A stretch of DNA of 18,621 nt from Caldifarciminota bacterium. Lineage in GTDB: Bacteria; WOR-3; Hydrothermia; WGAB01. The notes below the pieces were generated by a model that searched no databases, was not told where the DNA came from, and saw only the letters and a program-made list of their open reading frames with translations. Location: the NCBI GenBank assembly GCA_015489295.1, contig WGAB01000111.1, positions 1 to 18,621 of the forward strand, in the 5' to 3' direction. Positions 12,551 through 18,621 of this stretch are shown piece by piece; within the stretch, counting starts at the first letter, position 1; each line of letters opens with the position of its first letter. The position numbers and the translations under genes were made by a program.

Positions 12551-13786
12551 TCACCGGTTGAAGATGTCCCACACCTTCTGCAGGGCCTCTACGGCCCGAT
12601 CTACCTCCTCCGGGGTGTTGTACAGGTACAGGCTGATGCGGGCGGTGCCTTCAATGCCCAGGCGCCGCATGAGGGGCTGGGCGCAATGGGAGCCCGACCG
12701 CACGGCGACACCGTGCAGGTCCAGGATGGACGCGATGTCGTGGGGATGGATGCCCTCCAGCGTAAAGGACAAAACCCCCAGCCGATCCCGGGTGTCCTTC
12801 GGGCCGTACAGGGTGAGCCCGGGGAACGCCAGCAGTTTTTCCAGGGCGTAGGCGGTGAGTTCCCGTTCGCAGGCCTCCACCCGGTCCATGCCGATGCGGC
12901 CCAGGTACGCCACCGCCGCCTGCAGCCCGATGCCGCCCGCGATGTTGGGGGTGCCGGCCTCAAATTTCCAGGGCAGTTCGTTCCAGGTGGCCCGATCCGG
13001 CCATACCTCGTGGATCATCTCGCCCCCGTACAGGAAGGGGTCCATGTCCTCCAGTAGTTCCTCGCGTCCCCAGAGGAAGCCGATGCCCGTGGGCCCCATC
13101 ATCTTGTGGCCGGACACGGCCAGGAAGTCCACGCCCAGGTCCTGCACATCAATGGGCATATGGGGGGCCGCCTGGGCCGCATCCACCACCACGATGGCGC
13201 CCACCTCGTGGGCCTTCCGCGCGATCTCCTTGACCGGATTCACGGTGCCCAGCACATTGGAGGCGAGCGTCAACGTCACCACGCGGGTTTGTTCGGTGAG
13301 TTTGCTGAAGAGATCGTCCAGGTCCAGCCGGCCGTCTTCGGTGATGTCGGCGAAGTCCAGGTGGGCGCCCACGCGCCGGGTGATCTGCTGCCAGGGCACG
13401 AGGTTGGAGTGGTGCTCCATGAGGGTGGTCAACACGCGGTCGCCCGGCCGGAGCCGGCGGAGGCCCCAGGCATAGGCCACGAGATTCAGCGACTCGGTGG
13501 CGTTCCGGGTGAACACGATTTCCCGCCAGGAGGGGGCGTTCACGAACCGGGCCACGGCCTTATGGGCCTCTTCGTACGCCTCGGTGGCCTGGGCCGCCAG
13601 GGTGTGCACGCCCCGGTGCACATTGGCGTTGTAGGTTTCGTAGTAGTGCCGGAGCGCCTCAATCACCTGCCGGGGCTTCTGGGTGGTGGCTGCGTTGTCA
13701 AAGTACACCAGGGGATGGTTGTTGACCTTCCGCTGCAGGACCGGAAAGTCCTGCCGAACCTCCTGAGCCAGACGGGTACACCCCAT
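12551..13786 (-). CDS. sufS: Cysteine desulfurase, SufS type
   Basis: This 411-residue PLP enzyme removes sulfur from cysteine as a persulfide for Fe-S clusters and thiolation. The PLP lysine is Lys228 in SGHKMMGPTGIGF. The catalytic Cys368 lies in RSGSHCAQPLM, the short-loop form that marks group II (SufS/CsdA) enzymes. YFDNAATTQKP (28-38) and NANVHRGVHTLA (53-64) are typical. Length and domain order are normal. The ATG is preceded by AGGAGG six bases upstream, inside the end of the repeat-protein gene, and starts two bases after that gene's stop. No sufB, sufC, sufD, sufU or sufE gene is near, so it is outside a standard suf operon. It could supply sulfur to TtuA, whose gene lies about 2 kb away in another operon. 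Confidence 0.96.
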   Translation of the reverse strand: MGCTRLAQEVRQDFPVLQRKVNNHPLVYFDNAATTQKPRQVIEALRHYYETYNANVHRGVHTLAAQATEAYEEAHKAVARFVNAPSWREIVFTRNATESLNLVAYAWGLRRLRPGDRVLTTLMEHHSNLVPWQQITRRVGAHLDFADITEDGRLDLDDLFSKLTEQTRVVTLTLASNVLGTVNPVKEIARKAHEVGAIVVVDAAQAAPHMPIDVQDLGVDFLAVSGHKMMGPTGIGFLWGREELLEDMDPFLYGGEMIHEVWPDRATWNELPWKFEAGTPNIAGGIGLQAAVAYLGRIGMDRVEACERELTAYALEKLLAFPGLTLYGPKDTRDRLGVLSFTLEGIHPHDIASILDLHGVAVRSGSHCAQPLMRRLGIEGTARISLYLYNTPEEVDRAVEALQKVWDIFNR

Positions 13787-13788
13787 GA

Positions 13789-15924
13789 TTATCCTCCTGA
13801 TGCTTCGTGGGTTGGTTTGCTTTGCCAGAGGTCCAGTTCCCGAAACCGGGGACGGTGTTGCCGATCCACTCCGATACCGTAAAAGGTTCGGCCCGGCTTG
13901 TCAAGGGGCGGCTGGAACCAGAGGCTGTCGTTGCGGGCCGCCGCATCCGCGGGGTAGGCGTCCCGGCCGCCGAAGTCACCGAACAGAGCGAATGCCTTGA
14001 GGTCCGAAAGGAAGGGCAGGGTTCGGGACCGCTGCCGGTAGGCCTTGCGGGGCGGGGCCGAGCCGAAGGCGTGGGCACCGGCGGGCACCCTGTAGGTGTC
14101 GTTGCCCGCAAGATCCAGGAAGAAGGCCCGCGACCAGATCTCGGCGGTACCCAGGGAAATGCGCTGTGCCTCGTAGGTGTCGTTGCCCTGGAAATCCACG
14201 AACAGGGCCTGGGTGAAGTCCCAGCCGAAGCCCAGGGCGGCGCCGGCGGTTTCAAACAGCGGGTGCCGATCGTCGCCCGCTTCGTCAAAGAAGGCCCCGA
14301 TGGCGAAATGGGCGCCTGAGCCCTGGGTGAAGTAGCAGGACCGGTACAGGTCGTCGCCCCCGAGGTCCAGCAGCACGCCCATGCCGAACCAGTAGCCGGT
14401 GCCCAGCGACCAGTTGCCCGATTCGTAGCGGTCGTTGCCCCCGGCATCCAGCAGGAAGCCAAAGCCACCGGCCCAGCTGTGGCCGTCGGAGCCGTCGCCC
14501 CGGCGGCCGCCGCCGAACCCCTGGGCGTTGCTGGCGTTCACCCGGTACTTGGAGTGGTAATCGCCCCGGTCGTATACCGAACTCCAGGGCTCGGCGTAGT
14601 AGGCATCGTCGCCCGAGAGGTCCAGGAGCAGGCCCAGGCCGCCGTACTCGCCGTCGGCCTGGCCGTTGCCCAGGATCCGGTACCGGTCGTCACCGGAGAG
14701 GTCCACCAGCAGGCCGGTGCCCCAGAGGCCGCATCCCTGGGCCCCTTCGCCGGCCTGGTACGCGTCGTTGCCGGCCCGGTCGTAGAGCAGGCCGTAGCCC
14801 AGGAGGCCGTAACCCTGGGCCTCGTCGCCGGCCCGATAGACATCCCGGCCCTCGTGGTCCCACAGCAGCCCCACCCCCAGGATGCCGGTGCCCTGCGCCC
14901 GGGCGGCCGAAGTTTCGTAGCGGTCGTTGCCCGAGAGGTCCAGCAGCACGGCCACAGGCACCTCCGGCCGGGTGCCAGCGCCCCCGGCGTACCGGTCATC
15001 GCCGCCCACATCCAGGATCCACAGGGCCGAGGGCAGCGCCAGGGTATCGTCGCCGGGTCCCAGGATCACGATGGCGCCCCACGGGGTGGACACCCGGCAG
15101 CGGGATACCTGTTGCAGCAGGGCTTTTTGGGGGGCCAGGCGGTGGGCCAGGTGGCCTGTGGCCTCGGCCACCTTCAGGGCCGCATAGGCCAGGGAATGGG
15201 CGTCCAGCAGGCGTGTTGCATCCTCCAGCACCGGATAAAACCGCTGGCCGTCGGGCTGGGTGGCCCAGAGCCGGTGCAGGGCATACACCCCCTGGATCTG
15301 GTCCGGCGACAGGTTCCGGCGGGCCAGGAGCACCCAGGAAAGGGCCTCGGCCAGGTCCCAGAGGTACCGGGCGATCAGCGGCCGAAGGGCCTCCGGAAGG
15401 TGCTGCGCCAGGGTATCGGCCGCCGCCTGCCAGGGCGCCGGGGCCGGGCTGCCGAAGGAACCCGGTGTTTGCCCCTGGCCGGCCAGGTGCCACAGCCGCG
15501 CCAGCGCCTCAGACAGGGTGGGCGTGGGCAGGGCGGTGTCGCCGGAGGCGGTCAGGGTGTTGGCACCGTAACCCCGGAACCCCACCAGCCGGAGGTCCAC
15601 GCCCAGCGCGTACAGGGTGCGGTACAGGCCGGAGGGCGCGGTATCGCTCAGGCTCGCAAGGGCCAGGTTGGCGAGCGACCGTACGAAGGGATAGGTCTCC
15701 AGGGGATGGGCCAGGAGGTCGGGCAGGAACCGCAGGGTGCCGGGCAGGCGCGCGGGGTCCGGAATTCGGGGCCAGGCCGGTGAGATCTCAATGGCCAGGT
15801 CCTGCCGTTGCCAGCCGATGCGCTGCAGCAGGGAATCCAGGCCGTCGGGTGCCGCCGATGTGGAGAGGGGCAAAAAGGCCCAGAGAAAAAGCCAGAACGC
15901 CATGGTGCTTAGAGGATACGGCAC
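13789..15924 (-). CDS. Exported protein with about thirteen LxDxxGxDxY repeats, likely beta-solenoid
   Basis: This is a 711-residue exported protein with a hydrophobic signal (about 8-25, ending STSA-AP). An alpha-helical region (26-280) is followed by a long repeat region (about 287-657). The repeat core is hydrophobic-x-D-x-x-G-(D/N/R)-D-x-Y, for example LLLDLSGDD-AY, VLLDLGGDD-LY and FFLDLAGND-TY, each followed by an AQGxGxxGxG turn. Cores begin near 290, 307, 332, 358, 384, 410, 437, 495, 522, 549, 579, 606 and 651, mostly 26-27 residues apart. The Asp-rich GxD turns suggest calcium binding and a solenoid fold. I know no named family. The GTG at 15924 directly follows the upstream stop; the ATG at 15903 (residue 8) is an equally plausible start, and neither has a ribosome site. 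It sits between the barrel gene and sufS. Confidence 0.9.
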   Translation of the reverse strand: MPYPLSTMAFWLFLWAFLPLSTSAAPDGLDSLLQRIGWQRQDLAIEISPAWPRIPDPARLPGTLRFLPDLLAHPLETYPFVRSLANLALASLSDTAPSGLYRTLYALGVDLRLVGFRGYGANTLTASGDTALPTPTLSEALARLWHLAGQGQTPGSFGSPAPAPWQAAADTLAQHLPEALRPLIARYLWDLAEALSWVLLARRNLSPDQIQGVYALHRLWATQPDGQRFYPVLEDATRLLDAHSLAYAALKVAEATGHLAHRLAPQKALLQQVSRCRVSTPWGAIVILGPGDDTLALPSALWILDVGGDDRYAGGAGTRPEVPVAVLLDLSGNDRYETSAARAQGTGILGVGLLWDHEGRDVYRAGDEAQGYGLLGYGLLYDRAGNDAYQAGEGAQGCGLWGTGLLVDLSGDDRYRILGNGQADGEYGGLGLLLDLSGDDAYYAEPWSSVYDRGDYHSKYRVNASNAQGFGGGRRGDGSDGHSWAGGFGFLLDAGGNDRYESGNWSLGTGYWFGMGVLLDLGGDDLYRSCYFTQGSGAHFAIGAFFDEAGDDRHPLFETAGAALGFGWDFTQALFVDFQGNDTYEAQRISLGTAEIWSRAFFLDLAGNDTYRVPAGAHAFGSAPPRKAYRQRSRTLPFLSDLKAFALFGDFGGRDAYPADAAARNDSLWFQPPLDKPGRTFYGIGVDRQHRPRFRELDLWQSKPTHEASGG

Positions 15925-18621
15925 CTAAAAGGCCAGGTTCAGTGTGGCCGAGAGATAGAGCCTGCCGGGCATGCCCCGCCGCCGGTCGCCCGAGGCCGTA
16001 AGGCTCAGGGTGGTGGCCCGGCCCAGGTTGCGGGAAAGCTGGAGATGGCCGGTGAGATAGGGGCCGGATTCCACCCCCAGCATCACCGGGGTCCAGCCGG
16101 CGGGCAGCGACCGGTTCAGGAAGCCGTAGCCCAGGGTGAGGGTGCCGGTGAGCCGCAGCCGGGCGGGCAGGCCCAGGGCGGGTTGCCACCGCAGTTCCCC
16201 CCGGGGATTGCGGTACCCGGGCCGGCCCACCGGCCACACCCGGGCGTCCAGGCCGCGGAGTTCCAGGGTAAAGCCCGGAGGGCTGTAGGCCAGGGCCACG
16301 GAGGGCACCGCCTGACGCCGCACCACCGAAAAGGTGCCCTGGCTTTCGCGGGTTTCGTAGGCCATGCGGACCTGCCAGCGCCGGCCCAGGCGGCGTTCCA
16401 GCCGGGCCAGCGACCAGGCATCGGCAAGGGTGGGATGCTGTTCCCGACGGTGCTGCAGCGTAAGGGTCCAGGGGTCGCGGGTGCCCGTGTATTCCAGGTT
16501 CAGGCGACGTTCCTCCTGGGCCCCGGACCGGGCGATCTGCCAGTCCAGGCGGCCCCGGTGTTCCAGGATGGCCATCGGCCAGAAGAGTTCCAGGCTGTGC
16601 CGCTGGCGGCTTGCCCCCTGCAGCGCGCCGAGCGGCAGGGTTTCCCGGCGATAGGCGCCGTGGGGATCGGGATGGTACTCGCCGGTGGCGGGATCGTACC
16701 CGTAGTCGCCCTGGCCGGGCCCCACATACACATACCGCACCCCGGTTTCCGAAAGGGCGCCCCGGCCGACCTCGTGGTGGCCGGTCCAGGGGCCCCGTTG
16801 CCAGTCGGCCCGGGCCAGGAAGCGGACCCCGGGCTCGCCGCGGCGATAGAACCCCTGGGCCTCCAGGTGGATCCAGGGCCAGCGGCCCTGCCACAGGGCC
16901 CACACCTCCCGGCGATGGCTCTGCAGAACCTGCCGGCCGTGGAGTTCCAGCCACTGGCTTCCCGGGCTCCAGCGCAGGCCCAGTTCGCGGTAGGTCAGGG
17001 TATCGGACCGGAACACCAGGGCCTGGAGGGTGGGGCGCCCGGTCCAGCGCCGCAGTTCGCCCACCAGGCCGTACCGCCGCCAGAGGTCGCCCCCGGGCAG
17101 CCGGGTTTCTTCGCCGAACACCTGGAGCCGGGCCCAGGCCCGTTCCAGCCGGGTTTGGAGTGATTGAAAGGCGCCCCGGTGGTCTCCCAGGCGCAGCCGC
17201 TCCACCTCGCCGATCACCTGCCAGCCGGCGCCCGGCGCCACGCCCAGCCGCAGGCCCCCGGCGGATACCGGGCCGCGTTCCGTGCCCTGCAGGCGGTACC
17301 GGGCGGCCAGGTCCGGGGGCACCCGGGTGCCCTCCGGCCGACGGTACCGGCGGCTGACGCCCACCCCCCATACCTGCACCTCCGGGGCCAGGGGCCCTCT
17401 GGCAAACCGGTGGTGCCAGCGCAGGGCCACCTCGCCCTCGCGGTGCCGCCGGGGAAACAGCACATTGGGCTGCACCTCTTCGGTCCCTAGCCGCACCCAT
17501 CCTCCGGCCACCGGCCGGGCCTGCATCTGGAGCCACCGGAGCCGGGAGGGAACCGGCTGCCGGATCCGGGGCACATAGGCCCCGTGGCCCTGGCCCACGA
17601 ACCGGTATCCGCCGAGCACGGCATCGTACCGATAGGCCCCCTGGCCCTCGCCCACAAACTCAAAGAACACCCGATAGTCGCCCTGGCCCGGCCCCACATA
17701 CCGGTACACCGAGTCCTCCCGCACATACTCGCCGCGGCCTGGCCCTACCTGGACGCCGCCGTCCAGCATCACCGTGCCCGAGGTATCCCCCAGCTGGGCC
17801 AGGCGTTCCAGGTCCAGGGGCGAAAGGAACGACCGCAGGGTCGCCGGATCGTAGCCGTCCTGCAGCACCTGCACCTGCCAGGCGGAATCCCGGAGGCTCG
17901 TGAGGGCCAGCAGGCCCAGGGTGCGGCCGGGAAAGGCCTGCAGCTGCTCGAACTCCACCCGCAGATGGTCGGTGTGCTGCACCCGGATCCGGGGCGTGAA
18001 CACCAGGGTGCCGGTGCGATCGTCCAGAAGGTAATCATCGCCCGGGCGGAGCCGGGTGCCGTTGAGGTACACGCGTTCGGAGCCGGGCAGCACCTGCACG
18101 GGTTTCCGGTCGGGGTCCAGGAAGTAGGGTCCGGGATCGCCGTCCCGCAGGGGGATTTCCACGCTCCTGGGGTCTCCGCGGCGGAGCACATAGGCCGCCT
18201 CCAGGCGCACGGGCCGAAGGGCCCAGCGCACGGATCCTCCCCGGCCCCTCAGGGGCCGGGAGGCCGCCGCAAGGTCCAGGTCGCCGAGGTGGGCCGACCA
18301 GCCGGGCCCCTGGAAACTCAACAGGAGCCGATCCAGGGCCGAGAGTTCCTCGGTGCCGGTGGCCGACAGATTCTGGTCGTTGAGCACGCCGCTCACCCGG
18401 AACCGGCCCACCCGGCCCTGGAACTGCACCTGGGCGGCCTGCTGGAACCGGGCCGGGGTGCCCGGCCCGCCAGTCACGGTAAAGGTCTTGAAGCCGCGGA
18501 ACCACAGGGCCTCCGGCGCTGAGGCGGCAGAAGAGGGCGCCCGGGGGCCGGGCACCCCGGCCCGGAGAGCGCCGGAACGAGCACCCCGCGGCAATCCCGG
18601 CGACTTCAGGGTATCACAGGC
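15925..18621 (-). CDS. Large outer-membrane beta-barrel protein with VGxGQGxY repeats, N-terminus outside window
   Basis: The frame is open to the window edge, so 898 residues are visible and the signal peptide is missing; a TTG inside the window is not the true start. The N-terminal part carries VSGVLNDQNLSATGTEEL, AHLGDLDLA and then SERVYLNGTRLRPGDDYLLD. This layout recalls large barrel proteins of FCB-type lineages, from memory. Four VGxGxGxY units (VGPGRGEY, VGPGQGDY, VGEGQGAY, VGQGHGAY) lie at 17575-17748, and one more (VGPGQGDYGYDPATGEY) at 16655-16740. The rest is alternating strand sequence rich in Arg, Trp and Tyr, ending LYLSATLNLAF with the terminal Phe of outer-membrane barrels. 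It is the visible lead gene of the operon; the repeat-protein gene starts right after its stop. Confidence 0.9.
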   Translation of the reverse strand, partial: ACDTLKSPGLPRGARSGALRAGVPGPRAPSSAASAPEALWFRGFKTFTVTGGPGTPARFQQAAQVQFQGRVGRFRVSGVLNDQNLSATGTEELSALDRLLLSFQGPGWSAHLGDLDLAAASRPLRGRGGSVRWALRPVRLEAAYVLRRGDPRSVEIPLRDGDPGPYFLDPDRKPVQVLPGSERVYLNGTRLRPGDDYLLDDRTGTLVFTPRIRVQHTDHLRVEFEQLQAFPGRTLGLLALTSLRDSAWQVQVLQDGYDPATLRSFLSPLDLERLAQLGDTSGTVMLDGGVQVGPGRGEYVREDSVYRYVGPGQGDYRVFFEFVGEGQGAYRYDAVLGGYRFVGQGHGAYVPRIRQPVPSRLRWLQMQARPVAGGWVRLGTEEVQPNVLFPRRHREGEVALRWHHRFARGPLAPEVQVWGVGVSRRYRRPEGTRVPPDLAARYRLQGTERGPVSAGGLRLGVAPGAGWQVIGEVERLRLGDHRGAFQSLQTRLERAWARLQVFGEETRLPGGDLWRRYGLVGELRRWTGRPTLQALVFRSDTLTYRELGLRWSPGSQWLELHGRQVLQSHRREVWALWQGRWPWIHLEAQGFYRRGEPGVRFLARADWQRGPWTGHHEVGRGALSETGVRYVYVGPGQGDYGYDPATGEYHPDPHGAYRRETLPLGALQGASRQRHSLELFWPMAILEHRGRLDWQIARSGAQEERRLNLEYTGTRDPWTLTLQHRREQHPTLADAWSLARLERRLGRRWQVRMAYETRESQGTFSVVRRQAVPSVALAYSPPGFTLELRGLDARVWPVGRPGYRNPRGELRWQPALGLPARLRLTGTLTLGYGFLNRSLPAGWTPVMLGVESGPYLTGHLQLSRNLGRATTLSLTASGDRRRGMPGRLYLSATLNLAF

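Noticed and set aside
14479..15783. A 434-codon plus-strand open frame opposite the repeat protein
   Set aside because: Its periodic Gly/Val/Gln pattern is the mirror of the repeats on the coding strand.
18592..18594. TTG as the start codon of the large barrel protein
   Set aside because: The frame stays open to the window edge and no signal peptide follows the TTG, so the true start lies outside.

Overview
The window is GC-rich and gene-dense. It reads as a chromosomal stretch from a diderm bacterium. Two large outer-membrane or secreted proteins have features I associate with FCB-group and related uncultured lineages (a big C-terminal-aromatic barrel with VGxGQGxY repeats, and a small PorV/PorQ-like barrel). 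A TtuA-type tRNA thiolase with all its metal ligands suggests a thermophile, because 2-thiolation of tRNA T54 is a thermophile trait. The exact lineage cannot be read from the sequence alone.

Layout. (1) 1-393, minus: start of a biotin carboxylase, cut by the window edge. (2) 394-936: a 543-bp non-coding island packed with dyads. It holds two REP-like inverted pairs, a duplicated hairpin-forming block, a further perfect hairpin and two tandem 26-bp operator-like palindromes. (3) 937-2573: a divergent pair of small membrane genes, a short oxidase-subunit-I-like protein (minus) and a DUF2231-like protein (plus). The DUF2231 gene is followed by a Met/His-rich Spy/CpxP-like periplasmic protein and a strong terminator. 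This looks like a periplasmic metal or redox module. (4) 2677-5355, plus: a promoter and a three-gene operon of an orphan substrate-binding lipoprotein, a small barrel-like secreted protein and a patatin lipase. (5) 10716-5352, minus: a four-gene operon of TtuA-type tRNA thiolase, a START-PDZ-DinB fusion, a YfhO-like membrane protein and a YeeE/YedE thiosulfate-type transporter. (6) 10799-12031, plus: an unrecognised multi-pass membrane or envelope protein, divergent from ttuA. (7) 18621-12028, minus: an operon of a large outer-membrane barrel (5' end outside the window), a secreted 26-residue-repeat protein, SufS cysteine desulfurase and an isoprenylcysteine-methyltransferase-like membrane enzyme.

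Working picture. Three genes are sulfur-linked: sulfur import (YeeE/YedE), sulfur activation (SufS) and sulfur insertion into tRNA (TtuA). The other theme is the cell surface: barrel proteins, the repeat protein, lipoprotein, lipase and YfhO. The best candidates for something undescribed are the START-PDZ-DinB fusion, the barrel plus 26-residue-repeat pair, the orphan lipoprotein-barrel-lipase operon, and the tandem palindromes in the dyad island. Long open frames opposite the real genes are a by-product of the high GC content and were left out.
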